64,000 bases of DNA from Variovorax sp. J22G73. GTDB lineage: Bacteria; Pseudomonadota; Gammaproteobacteria; Burkholderiales; Burkholderiaceae_C. Location of the stretch: NCBI RefSeq assembly GCF_030317035.1, contig NZ_JASZYK010000016.1, forward strand, positions 62,001-126,000, given 5' to 3'. The translations under genes and the position numbers were made by a program. Shown in pieces: positions 52,884 to 61,337 of the stretch (positions within the stretch are counted from its first letter, which is position 1; every line of letters begins with the position of its first letter). A model generated the notes under the pieces. The model was given only the letters and a program-made list of their open reading frames with translations, was not told where the DNA came from and ran no database searches.

Positions 52884-54956
52884 ATGAAGAACCAACAAGG
52901 CACATGCCCGATGCGGCGTGAGCGCTCACGGAACAACACCATGGCCGCGCCGTTGCTGGCCTGGCTGCCGTGCATGGCGGCGGTGGCGCTGCTCGCCGCG
53001 CACCCCGCCAACGCCCAGCTTGCGCGCAAGCCCTCTTATTACCAGCAACAAAGCCAGCAACAGAACCAGCCACCCGAAGGCCCTGCCGCCCAGCTGGCGC
53101 CGCGCCCCTCGGTGCCGTCGTCGCTGCCCGCGCTGCGCAGCCAGGGCGACTTCGACCAGCTCGCGCGCGTGTACGACGCCGGCACGCCGATGCAGCTGGC
53201 GCACGTGCTGTTCGCCATCGACCGCCAGGCGAAGCCGCCGCGCATGCACTACATCGACACGCCGCGCTACCAGCTGCACGTGCGCTTCCTGCGCGACACG
53301 CGGCTCGTGGCCAGCACCGCCAAGCGCGACATCGACCGCAACTACCTGGTGCCCGAGCGCCGCTTCCTGTTCGGCACGCTGAGCTGGCAGCAGAACATCG
53401 GCAGCTTCACCTACGAATTCTGGGAGGGCGACCGGCTCACGCCCGCGCTGCTGCGCGAGGCCGACGCGCACGTGAAGGCCAGCTTCTTCGCGCCGGTGAA
53501 GTTCAAGACCAATTCCACGCTGCACGAGCGCGTGGCGCAGGAGACCGGCATCGACTTCGTGAGCCAGGAGGCGCTGATCCGCGAGCAGCCCTACCTGCCC
53601 ATGAACCTGGGCACCGCCACCGGCCGGGTGCGCATCGTGGAGGACGAGGGCGCCATCAACGCGCTGCTGCCCGACGACATCGCCGTGCTGCGCCAGGTGC
53701 CCATCGGCCTGCCGCCGGTGGCGGGCGTGCTGACCGAGCGGCCGTCGACCGCGCTGTCGCATGTCAACCTGCTGGCCAAGGGCTGGGGCATTCCGAACGC
53801 CTATGTGCGCGACGCGGCCACGGTGCTGAAGGAACACGCCGGCCAGTGGGTGGCGCTGAAGGTAGCGGCCTCGGGCTACCAGGTGCGCCGGCTCACGCCC
53901 GAAGAGGTTTCGGCCCTGCCGCCGCGCGCCGCGCGCGTGGCGGCCACCGGCGCGGTGCCCGGCGGCGCGCGCGCCCTGCAGCCCGACCTGCGCGAAGCCC
54001 GCCTGCTGCCGCTGGCCGCGCTGCGCGCGCGCAACAGCGCGCAATGCGGCGTGAAGGCCGCCAACCTCGGCGCGATGCAGGCCGCGCGCATTCCGGGCAC
54101 GTCGGTGCCCGACGGCTTCTGCATTCCGTTCGCGCACTACGACCGCTTCATGCGCGCCAACGGCCTGGCCGCGCGCATCGCGCGCATGCAGCAGCAACCC
54201 GGTTTCGCCAACGACCCGAAGTCCCGGCAGAGGGCGCTGGCGCAGCTGCGCGACGAGATCGTGCAGTGGCCCGTCGACCCCGCCACCGCCGCCGCATGGC
54301 GCGCGGCGTGGCAGTCGCAGCTGGGCGGCGGCGGCGTGTTCGTGCGCAGCTCGTCCAACTCCGAAGACCTGCCCGGCTTCAGCGGCGCCGGCCTGTACTC
54401 CACCGTGCCCAACGTGAAGACCGGCGACGCGCTCGAGGCGGCGGTGAAGAAGGTGTGGGCCTCGGTGTTCAACCCCGAGGCCTGGGAGGCCCGCGGCGCC
54501 GCGGGCTTCGGGGCCGAGTCGGTGCTGATGGGCGTGTTCGTGCAGACCGCCATCGACGCGACCAACGCCGGCGTGATGATCACGCGCGACCCCTTCGACG
54601 CGGGCCACCCGCACGTGACCTACATCTCGGCCAAGCGCGGCATCGGCATTCGCGTGGTCGAGGGCCAGCGCGTGGCGGAGCAGGTGATGTACTCGAGCTG
54701 GTCGAAGGCCGTGCAGGTGCTCAGCCGCTCGGCCGAGGACACGGCGCTGCAGCTCGACAAGGACGGCGGCGTGAAGGAGGTGCCGGTGGAGGCCGGGCGC
54801 AAGGTGCTCACCGACGAGCTGGTGGTGCGCCTGGCCGCGGTGGGCGCGGCGGTGAAGCGCACCTTCAACGCGGTGGACCAGGACATCGAGTGGGCAACGG
54901 TGGGCGAGCGCATCGTGCTGTTGCAGGCAAGGCCGTATGTGGAGCGGCGGCGTTGA
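52884..54956 (+). CDS. Exported PEP-synthase-like ATP-grasp protein with reordered domains
   Basis: A 690-residue protein with a strong AAGGAGG ribosome binding site. An N-terminal signal peptide (residues to about 44, ALLAAHPANAQ) means it is exported. An unassigned domain follows (about 80-260), then a phosphohistidine-like element (RPSTALSHVNLLAKGWGIPNA, His293), and then a C-terminal PEP/pyruvate-binding ATP-grasp domain (CGVKAANLGAMQAARIPG, VFVRSSSNSEDLPGFSGAGL with Arg488, ESVLMGVFVQTAIDATNAGV, and the end ERIVLLQARPYV). In PEP synthase and PPDK the ATP-grasp domain is first and the His domain follows; here the order is reversed. Neither the PEP-binding TIM barrel nor its motifs are seen, and a periplasmic ATP source is unclear. 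Confidence 0.8.
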   Translation: MKNQQGTCPMRRERSRNNTMAAPLLAWLPCMAAVALLAAHPANAQLARKPSYYQQQSQQQNQPPEGPAAQLAPRPSVPSSLPALRSQGDFDQLARVYDAGTPMQLAHVLFAIDRQAKPPRMHYIDTPRYQLHVRFLRDTRLVASTAKRDIDRNYLVPERRFLFGTLSWQQNIGSFTYEFWEGDRLTPALLREADAHVKASFFAPVKFKTNSTLHERVAQETGIDFVSQEALIREQPYLPMNLGTATGRVRIVEDEGAINALLPDDIAVLRQVPIGLPPVAGVLTERPSTALSHVNLLAKGWGIPNAYVRDAATVLKEHAGQWVALKVAASGYQVRRLTPEEVSALPPRAARVAATGAVPGGARALQPDLREARLLPLAALRARNSAQCGVKAANLGAMQAARIPGTSVPDGFCIPFAHYDRFMRANGLAARIARMQQQPGFANDPKSRQRALAQLRDEIVQWPVDPATAAAWRAAWQSQLGGGGVFVRSSSNSEDLPGFSGAGLYSTVPNVKTGDALEAAVKKVWASVFNPEAWEARGAAGFGAESVLMGVFVQTAIDATNAGVMITRDPFDAGHPHVTYISAKRGIGIRVVEGQRVAEQVMYSSWSKAVQVLSRSAEDTALQLDKDGGVKEVPVEAGRKVLTDELVVRLAAVGAAVKRTFNAVDQDIEWATVGERIVLLQARPYVERRR

Positions 54957-54994
54957 AATGCTTTCAACTTGCGTGTAGAGCGGCGGCGTTGAAA
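54942..54994. repeat. Seventeen-base direct repeat around a stop codon
   Basis: GAGCGGCGGCGTTGAAA occurs at 54942-54958 and again at 54978-54994. The first copy ends the ATP-grasp gene (ERR-Arg-stop). The spacer contains an inverted repeat GTTGAAA/TTTCAAC (54952-54968) without a T-run. It looks like a small tandem duplication at the gene end. Confidence 0.7.
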
Positions 54995-55029
54995 CTCTCT
55001 CCCCCCGCATGCCTCGCACGGAGCCGACC

Positions 55030-55950
55030 ATGAACCTGCACCGCCTCGACCTCGTCTCGCTGTCGCTCTTCCACCTCGTGGTGCGCACCGGCAGCATCAG
55101 CAAGGGCGCGGAGCTCGCGCACCTGGCGGTGGGCGCGGCCAGCAAGCGCATTTCCGACCTGGAGGCGGCGGTGGGCACCGAGCTGTTCGAGCGCCATTCG
55201 CGCGGCGTGACGCTCACCGTGGCGGGCCATGCGCTGCACCGCCATGCGCAGCGCATCCTGAACGATGTCGACCAGCTCGCCGCGGACCTGTCCGACTACG
55301 CCTCGGGCGTGCTGGGCGTGGTGCGGCTGTGGGTGAACACCTCGGCGGTCACTCAGTTCCTGCCGCGCGAGCTCGCGAGCTTCGTGGCGGCCAACCCCGG
55401 CATCCGCATCGAGCTGGAGGAGCAGAACAGCAGCGAGATCGTGCTCGCCGTGCTCGACGGCCGCGCCGACGTGGGCATCTTCGCCGACCGCACGCCCTCG
55501 CTGGGCCTGCACCTCGTCAACTACCGCACCGACCAGCTGGCGCTGGTGGTGCCGCGCGGCCATGCGCTGGCGCGGCGGCGCAGCGTGCGCTTCGAGGAGG
55601 CGACCGAGTTCGACTTCGTGAGCCTCGCGGCCGGCACCTCGCTCGCGCAGCGCCTGCAGACCGCCACCGAGGCGCTGGGGCGAAGGCTGCGGCTGCGCAT
55701 CCAGGTGCGCAGCTTCGACGCCATGTGCCAGATGGTGGCCGCGGGCATGGGCGTGGCCGTGCTGCCGCGCGAGGCGATCCAGCCGCACCTGCGCTCGATG
55801 AACCTGCGCGAGATCGCGCTGGAAGACGCCTGGGCCGAGCGCCGCCTGCTGATCGGCCTGCGCGACGCGAACGCGGTGCCGCGCCACGTGCGCACGCTGA
55901 TCGACCACCTTTGCACAGACGCCACGGACGGCACCAACGTCACGGGTTAA
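55030..55950 (+). CDS. LysR-family transcriptional regulator
   Basis: A 306-residue regulator. ATG at 55030 follows ACGGAG; ATG at 55009 is an alternative. The HTH is LSLFHLVVRTGSISKGAELA, AVGAASKRISDLEAAVGTEL and LFERHSRGVTLTVAG. The effector domain has VLGVVRLWVNTSAVTQFLPR, VLDGRADVGIFADRTPSLGL and QMVAAGMGVAVLPREAIQP. It lies in the same direction just upstream of the CoA-transferase/lyase/Bug genes with a LysR-box-like palindrome between them. It probably activates them in response to the catabolic substrate. Confidence 0.92.
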   Translation: MNLHRLDLVSLSLFHLVVRTGSISKGAELAHLAVGAASKRISDLEAAVGTELFERHSRGVTLTVAGHALHRHAQRILNDVDQLAADLSDYASGVLGVVRLWVNTSAVTQFLPRELASFVAANPGIRIELEEQNSSEIVLAVLDGRADVGIFADRTPSLGLHLVNYRTDQLALVVPRGHALARRRSVRFEEATEFDFVSLAAGTSLAQRLQTATEALGRRLRLRIQVRSFDAMCQMVAAGMGVAVLPREAIQPHLRSMNLREIALEDAWAERRLLIGLRDANAVPRHVRTLIDHLCTDATDGTNVTG

Positions 55951-55959
55951 CCCTGGCGC

Positions 55960-55980
55960 GCTTTCGCGATCCGCGAAAGC
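55960..55980. promoter_or_regulatory. LysR-box-like perfect palindrome
   Basis: GCTTTCGCG at 55960-55968, a 3-base centre ATC, and the exact complement at 55972-55980. The inner bases follow T-N11-A (T64 to A76), the LysR binding rule. It lies 10 bases after the LysR stop and 55 bases before the CoA-transferase start. A terminator is less likely, because no T-run follows. Confidence 0.6.
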
Positions 55981-56035
55981 TGGGTGCGCGGCTTTGTCAT
56001 TCCGCTCGAGGGGGGCGCTGACCAGAATCGGGCCC

Positions 56036-57277
56036 ATGAATCTTCCCCGCGTTCCCGATGTTTCCGACGTTCCCCACCTTTCCTTGAGCCCCGGCGCGCT
56101 GCAGGGCCTGCGCGTCATCGAGATGGGCCAGCTCATCGCCGGCCCCTTCGCCGGCAAGACGCTCGGCGAGTTCGGCGCCGACGTCGTCAAGATCGAGGCG
56201 CCCGGCGCCGGCGACCCGCTGCGCAACTGGCGCCTGCTGCAGGACGGCACCTCGGTGTGGTGGCAGGTGCAGTCGCGCAACAAGCGCTCGCTGGCGCTCG
56301 ACCTTCGCAGCACCGAGGGCCAGGGCATCGCGCGCCGGCTCATCGCCGAGGCCGACGTGCTCATCGAGAACTTCCGCCCCGGCACGCTCGAAGGCTGGGG
56401 CATGGGCTACGAGGTGCTGAGCGAGCTGAACCCCGGCCTGGTGATGCTGCGCATCTCGGGCTACGGCCAGAGCGGCCCGTACCGCGACCTGCCGGGCTTC
56501 GGCGCCATCGGCGAGGCGATGGGCGGGCTGCGTCACCTCACCGGCGAGCCGGGCCGGGTGCCGGTGCGCTGCGGCATTTCGATCGGCGACACGCTCGCCG
56601 CGCTGCACGGCACCATCGGCGTGCTCACCGCGCTGTATCACCGCAAGGTCAACGGCGGCAAGGGACAGGTGATCGACGTGGCGCTGAACGAGGCGGTGTT
56701 CAACGTCATGGAAAGCCTGGTGCCCGAGTACAGCGCGTTCGGCGCGGTGCGCGAGGCCGCGGGCAGCGCGCTGCCGGGCATCGCGCCGTCGAACGCCTAC
56801 CGCTGCGCCGACGGCTACGTGCTGGTGGCGGGCAACGGCGACAGCATCTTCCGCCGGCTGATGCAGACCATCGGCCGCGACGACCTGGGCGCCGACCCGG
56901 CGCTGGCGAACAACGCGGGCCGCGTGGCGCGCGTGGCCGAGCTCGACGCGGCCATCGAGGCCTGGACGCTGCCGCGCCCCGTGGCCGGGGTGCTCGAGGT
57001 GCTGGGCGCGGCGCGCGTGCCCGCGGGCAAGGTCTACACCGCGAAGGACATCGCCGAAGACCCGCACTACCGCGCGCGCGACATGCTGCTGCGCCAGCGC
57101 ACGCGCGACGGCCACGACATCGAGGTGCCCGGCGTGGTGCCCAAGCTCATGGGCACGCCCGGCACGGTGCGCTCTTCGGCGCCGGGGCTCGGCGACGACA
57201 CCGACGCGGTGCTGGCCGGGCTCGGTTTCACATCGGAAGACATCGCCGCGCTGCGCGGCAGGAAGGTGGTGGCATGA
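56036..57277 (+). CDS. CaiB/BaiF family class III CoA-transferase, catalytic Asp replaced by Gly
   Basis: A 413-residue enzyme; ATG at 56036. Visible are LRVIEMGQLIAGPFAGKTLG, VKIEAPGAGDPLRNW, VLIENFRPGTLEGWGMGYEV and RISGYGQSGPYRDLPGFGAIGEAMGG. The family's catalytic Asp normally occupies the position after Pro-Gly-aromatic (PGYD); here the residue is Gly156 (PGFG). This variant occurs in part of the family and may use another nucleophile or be a structural paralog. It is coupled by ATGA overlap to the lyase gene. An organic acid from the Bug receptor would be the CoA acceptor. Confidence 0.85.
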   Translation: MNLPRVPDVSDVPHLSLSPGALQGLRVIEMGQLIAGPFAGKTLGEFGADVVKIEAPGAGDPLRNWRLLQDGTSVWWQVQSRNKRSLALDLRSTEGQGIARRLIAEADVLIENFRPGTLEGWGMGYEVLSELNPGLVMLRISGYGQSGPYRDLPGFGAIGEAMGGLRHLTGEPGRVPVRCGISIGDTLAALHGTIGVLTALYHRKVNGGKGQVIDVALNEAVFNVMESLVPEYSAFGAVREAAGSALPGIAPSNAYRCADGYVLVAGNGDSIFRRLMQTIGRDDLGADPALANNAGRVARVAELDAAIEAWTLPRPVAGVLEVLGAARVPAGKVYTAKDIAEDPHYRARDMLLRQRTRDGHDIEVPGVVPKLMGTPGTVRSSAPGLGDDTDAVLAGLGFTSEDIAALRGRKVVA

Positions 57278-58287
57278 ACAGCACGGTCTTGAACGAGCCG
57301 GTCTTGAACGAGTCGGCCTGGAACGGCAACGCACGGCGCGTGCAGATGTGCGAGGTCGGCCTGCGCGACGGCCTGCAGGTGGAGGCCGCCTTCGTGCCCA
57401 CCCCCGAGAAGATCGCGCTGTGCAACGCGCTGTCGCGCGCGGGCATGGCGAAGATCGAGGTCACGGCCTTCGTGTCGCCGCAGGCGATTCCCGCGCTGCG
57501 CGACGCCGAGGTGGTGCTGCGCGAGATCGAGCGCGTGCCCGGCGTGGCCTACACCGCGCTGGTGCCCAACGTGCGCGGCGCGGAGCGCGCCATCGACGCG
57601 CGCGCCGACGAGATGAACCTGGTCATGTCGGCCAGCGAGAGCCACAACCTGGCCAACCTGCGCATGCTGCGCGAGCAGTCGTTCCGCGCGCTGGCCGAGG
57701 TGGCGGCGCTGGCGCGGCAGGCGGGCGTGGCGGTGAACGTGTCGCTGTCGTGCAGCTTCGGCTGCCCCATCGAGGGCGAGGTGCCCGAGGCCGAAGTGCT
57801 CCGCTGGTGCGCGCGCTTCGTGGACGAACTGGGCGCGGGCGGCGTCACGCTGTGCGACACCACCGGCATGGCGTACCCGGGGCAGGTGCAGGCGCTGGTG
57901 CGCGCCTTCGTGCAGCGCTGGCCCGGCACCGGGCTCACGCTGCACTTCCACAACACGCGCGGCATGGGGCTGGCGAACGTGCTGGCGGGCATCGACGCCG
58001 GCGCGCGCCGCTTCGACGCATCCATCGGCGGCATCGGCGGCTGCCCCTATGCGCCGGGCGCCACCGGCAATGTGTGCAGCGAGGAGATCGTGCACGCGCT
58101 CGAACTCATGGGCTACGACACCGGCGTCGACCTGGCCCGCGTGATCGACGCCGCGCGGCGGTTGCCGGCGCTCATCGGGCATGACATTCCGAGCCAGATC
58201 GTGAAGGCCGGCCGCCGGCTCGACCTGCATGCGCCGCCGGCCGATTTCGCGGCCACGCGCGAGCGGGCGCTGGCGCGCGCAGGCTGA
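57274..58287 (+). CDS. HMG-CoA lyase-like (DRE-TIM metallolyase) enzyme
   Basis: A 337-residue TIM-barrel lyase that splits a 3-hydroxy-acyl-CoA into acetyl-CoA or propionyl-CoA plus an oxo acid. The signature is CEVGLRDGLQVEAAF with Arg31 and Asp32. Metal ligands include HFHNTRGMGLANVLAG (His224 and His226). The catalytic Cys257 is in ASIGGIGGCPYAPGATGNV. True HMG-CoA lyases have HxHDTYG; here it reads HFHNTRG, so the substrate may be a related acyl-CoA such as citramalyl-CoA. The ATG overlaps the upstream stop. The neighbouring CoA-transferase and Bug receptor indicate uptake and degradation of a branched dicarboxylate. Confidence 0.9.
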   Translation: MNSTVLNEPVLNESAWNGNARRVQMCEVGLRDGLQVEAAFVPTPEKIALCNALSRAGMAKIEVTAFVSPQAIPALRDAEVVLREIERVPGVAYTALVPNVRGAERAIDARADEMNLVMSASESHNLANLRMLREQSFRALAEVAALARQAGVAVNVSLSCSFGCPIEGEVPEAEVLRWCARFVDELGAGGVTLCDTTGMAYPGQVQALVRAFVQRWPGTGLTLHFHNTRGMGLANVLAGIDAGARRFDASIGGIGGCPYAPGATGNVCSEEIVHALELMGYDTGVDLARVIDAARRLPALIGHDIPSQIVKAGRRLDLHAPPADFAATRERALARAG

Positions 58288-58351
58288 TCCGCGCCCACGG
58301 TTGCGCACCCCCCATTCGCGATTCGATTTCAAGAACCAACGGAGACATTCA

Positions 58352-59347
58352 ATGACCCCCTCGAACCATTTCTTCCTTACGCGCCGCCAGCTCGGCGCGC
58401 TGGCCGCCGCCGCGCTGCTGGCCGGCACCGGCACCGCCGGCGCGCAGACCTATCCGTCGAAGCCCGTCACGCTGATGGTGCCCACCGCCGCCGGTGGCAC
58501 CACCGACATCGCCGGTCGCATGCTGGCCGACCCGCTGGGCAAGGCGCTGGGCCAGCCGGTGATCGTGGACAACCGCGGCGGCGCCAGCGGCGTGATCGCC
58601 GCGGTGGCGGTGAAGCGCGCCGAGGCCGACGGCCACACGCTGCTGATGCAGTACTCGGGCTACCACGTCATCTCGCCCCACGTCACCAGGCAGAAGGCGC
58701 AGTGGGTGCCCGAGGACTTCCGCGCCGTGGCCAACGTGCTGAGCGCGCCGCAGGTGGTGGTGGTGCGCGAGGGCCTGCCGGTGAAGAACATGGCCGAGCT
58801 CATCGCCTACGCCAAGGCCCACCCGGGCAAGCTGACCTACGCATCGTCGGGCCCCGGCTCGCTGCAGCACGTGACGGGCGCCATGCTCGAGCAGCAGGCC
58901 GGCATCCAGCTCACGCACATTCCCTACAAGGGCACCGGCCCGGCGCTGCAGGACCTGCTGGGCGCGCAGGTGGACATGACCTTCGGCACGCCGCCGCCCT
59001 TCATGCCGTTCATCCAGTCGGGCAAGCTGCGCGCGGTGGCCGTCACCGGCAAGACGCGCGTGGCCTCGCTGCCCACCGTGCCCACGGCGGCGGAGGCCGG
59101 GCTGCCCAACCTGGACGCGACCTCGTGGTTCGCCGTGTTCGCGCCGGCGAAGACGCCGCAGCCCGTCATCGACAAGCTCACGGCCGAGATCGCCAAGGTG
59201 GTGGCAACGCCGGCCTTCCAGCAGAAGGCCTCCGAGCTCGGCGCCACCGCCGACTACATGAACCCGCAGAAGCTGGCCGACTACAGCAAGGCCGAGTACC
59301 TGCGCTGGGGCAAGGTGGTGGAGGCGGCGAAGATCGAAGGCGAATAA
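58352..59347 (+). CDS. Bug-family (TctC-like) periplasmic receptor
   Basis: A 331-residue receptor; ATG at 58352 follows ACGGAGA. The N-terminus has an Arg pair (FFLTRRQLGALAAAALLAGT). Family core: SKPVTLMVPTAAGGTTDIAG, IVDNRGGASGVIAAVAVKR, KLTYASSGPGSLQHVTGAML and HIPYKGTGPALQDLLGAQV. It is last of the LysR/CoA-transferase/lyase operon and presumably captures the acid that those enzymes convert. No permease gene is nearby. Confidence 0.93.
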   Translation: MTPSNHFFLTRRQLGALAAAALLAGTGTAGAQTYPSKPVTLMVPTAAGGTTDIAGRMLADPLGKALGQPVIVDNRGGASGVIAAVAVKRAEADGHTLLMQYSGYHVISPHVTRQKAQWVPEDFRAVANVLSAPQVVVVREGLPVKNMAELIAYAKAHPGKLTYASSGPGSLQHVTGAMLEQQAGIQLTHIPYKGTGPALQDLLGAQVDMTFGTPPPFMPFIQSGKLRAVAVTGKTRVASLPTVPTAAEAGLPNLDATSWFAVFAPAKTPQPVIDKLTAEIAKVVATPAFQQKASELGATADYMNPQKLADYSKAEYLRWGKVVEAAKIEGE

Positions 59348-59387
59348 GTCTTCTCGCCCGCCGCGTGTTGCCTGCGCCCGGCTGCTG

Positions 59388-61337
59388 TTACTTGTAGAGC
59401 AGCTGCGGCAGCCACAGCCCGATCTGCGGCCACATGTACAGCAGCACGATCGCCAGGACCTGGATGCCCATGAACGGCAGCATGCCCAGGAAGATCTGGT
59501 TCAGCGTCACGTGCGGCGGGCTCACCCCCTTCAGGTAGAACGCGGCCATGGCCACCGGCGGCGAGAGGAACGCCGTCTGCAGGTTCAGCGCCACCAGCAG
59601 CCCGAAGAACAGCGGGTCGACGCCGAAGTTGTCGAGCAGCGGAATGAAGATGGGCATGAAGATCACGATGATCTCGGTCCACTCCAGCGGCCAGCCCAGC
59701 AGGAAGATGATGACCTGGCTCAAGATCAGGAACTCCACCTTCGTGAGGTTCATGCCCAGCACCCATTCCTCCACCAGCGCTTGCCCGCCCAGCAGCGCGA
59801 ACGCGGCCGAGAAGATGGCCGAGCCCACGAACAGCCAGCACACCATGGCCGAGGTCTTGGCCGTGAGGAACACCGACTCCTTGAGCACCGCGAGGTTGAG
59901 CCGCCGGTAGGCCGCCGCCAGCAGCATGCCGCCGAGCGCGCCCATGGCGGCCGCCTCGGTCGGCGTGGCCAGCCCCAGCACGATGGAGCCCAGCACCGCG
60001 AAGATCAGCAGCATCAGCGGAAAGAACGAGGCGAGCAGCAGCTTGAAGATCTCCAGCCGCGCGAAGCTCAGGAACAGGTAGAACAACGTGACCAGCGCGC
60101 CGAAGACCGCGAAGGCGACCCACCACCAGGTGGGGGCGGGGCGCTGTGTCGCGGCTTCGGTGGACGGCTCCGCGGCGGTACTTTGCGCCGCGGCAGGCGG
60201 CTCGGCCAATGGCGCAGGCGATGTCGGAGGTGTTGAAGATGCTGCGGACGGCGCTGCCGTCTCGCCTTCCACGGGCGGCTCCTGCAGCCCGCCTTCCTGC
60301 GGAGGCTCCGCCAGCCCTCCTTCGCTCGGCGGCTCCTGCAGGCCGCCCTCGCTGGGCGCGCTGCGCACGGCCCCGATCTCCTCGATGTCGTAGCGCGCCT
60401 GCGCCTCCACCGTGGTCACGGCCTTGTAGCTGAAGCACGCCAGCAGCACGAACACCACGCCCGGCAGCGCGACGATGCCGAGCTGCCGGAGCACATGCGA
60501 CATCGGCACGCCCGCGTTGCGCCGCCCCTTCAGCAGCCCCACCAGCGCATGCGCCGCGGGGCTGTCGGCCAGGCGCTGCGACAGCGGCGGCAGCGGCACC
60601 ACGCGCTCGGCCTGCGACAGCGGCGGCGCCCATTGCGGCTTGAGCCATGCGACGACGATCACGTACAGCACGTAGAGCGACGACAGCATCAGCCCCGGAA
60701 AGAAGGCCCCCGCGTACAGCTGCACCACCGACACGCCCGCCGTGGCGCCGTACACGATGAGCAGCACCGAAGGCGGCAGCAAGATGCCCAGGCAGCCGCC
60801 CGCGGTGATGGCGCCCGCGGCCAGCGGCACGCTGTAGCCGCCGCGCAGCATGGCCGGCAGCGCCAGCAGGCCCATCAGCGTGACCACCGCGCCCACGATG
60901 CCGGTGGCCGTGGCGAAGATGGTGCAGGTCACCAGCGTGGCCACCGCCAGCGCGCCGGGCAGCCGCGCCAGCGCCAGGTGCAGGCTCTTGAAGAGCGACT
61001 CGATCAGGTTCGCGCGCTCCACCAGATAGCCCATGAACACGAACAGCGGCACCGCGATGAGCACGTCGTTGGCCATGGTCTTGAAGGCCGACTGCACCAT
61101 CAGGTCGAGCGTGCGGTGCCAGTCGCGCTCGTAGGCCAGGAAGGTGAACACCATGCCCATGCCCATCAGCGTGAACGCGGTGGGAAAGCCCAGCATGATG
61201 GCCACCACCACCAGCGAGAGCATCAGCAGGCCCAGGTGGCCGTTGGTGATGGTGTCGGCGCTGGCCAGCACCGAGCCCGCGCCGACGACGATCAGCGCCA
61301 TGAACGACAGGCCGAACCAGAGTTCGCGGCGGATCAT
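59388..61337 (-). CDS. dctM: TRAP transporter large permease with repeat-rich insert (DctM)
   Basis: A 649-residue inner-membrane protein, the ion-coupled channel of a TRAP importer. ATG at 61337 follows AAAGGAG and overlaps the dctQ stop (TGATG). DctM homologs usually have about 430 residues. Here the two TRAP halves (residues 1-250, for example FPTAFTLMGMGMVFTFLAYE, GILLPPSVLLIVYG; and about 410-649, for example GLATPTEAAAMGALGGMLLA, WPLEWTEIIVIFMPIFIPLL, NLQTAFLSPPVAMAAFYLKG) are split by an acidic Pro/Gly-rich loop with three 9-residue repeats (PSEGGLQEP type). Extra helices flank the insert. It is co-transcribed with dctP and dctQ. Confidence 0.9.
   Translation of the reverse strand: MIRRELWFGLSFMALIVVGAGSVLASADTITNGHLGLLMLSLVVVAIMLGFPTAFTLMGMGMVFTFLAYERDWHRTLDLMVQSAFKTMANDVLIAVPLFVFMGYLVERANLIESLFKSLHLALARLPGALAVATLVTCTIFATATGIVGAVVTLMGLLALPAMLRGGYSVPLAAGAITAGGCLGILLPPSVLLIVYGATAGVSVVQLYAGAFFPGLMLSSLYVLYVIVVAWLKPQWAPPLSQAERVVPLPPLSQRLADSPAAHALVGLLKGRRNAGVPMSHVLRQLGIVALPGVVFVLLACFSYKAVTTVEAQARYDIEEIGAVRSAPSEGGLQEPPSEGGLAEPPQEGGLQEPPVEGETAAPSAASSTPPTSPAPLAEPPAAAQSTAAEPSTEAATQRPAPTWWWVAFAVFGALVTLFYLFLSFARLEIFKLLLASFFPLMLLIFAVLGSIVLGLATPTEAAAMGALGGMLLAAAYRRLNLAVLKESVFLTAKTSAMVCWLFVGSAIFSAAFALLGGQALVEEWVLGMNLTKVEFLILSQVIIFLLGWPLEWTEIIVIFMPIFIPLLDNFGVDPLFFGLLVALNLQTAFLSPPVAMAAFYLKGVSPPHVTLNQIFLGMLPFMGIQVLAIVLLYMWPQIGLWLPQLLYK
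60274..60354 (-). repeat. Three 27-base tandem repeats in dctM
   Basis: Units at 60274-60300, 60301-60327 and 60328-60354, each starting GG(C/A)GGCTCC and ending in a Cys/Ser/Leu-type triplet on the plus strand. They encode PSEGGLQEP, PSEGGLAEP and PQEGGLQEP-like 9-mers. A partial unit precedes them. Confidence 0.85.

Noticed and set aside
54952..54968. GTTGAAA/TTTCAAC hairpin after the ATP-grasp gene
   Set aside because: Stem of 7 AT-rich pairs that includes the stop codon and no T-run, so not called as a terminator on its own.
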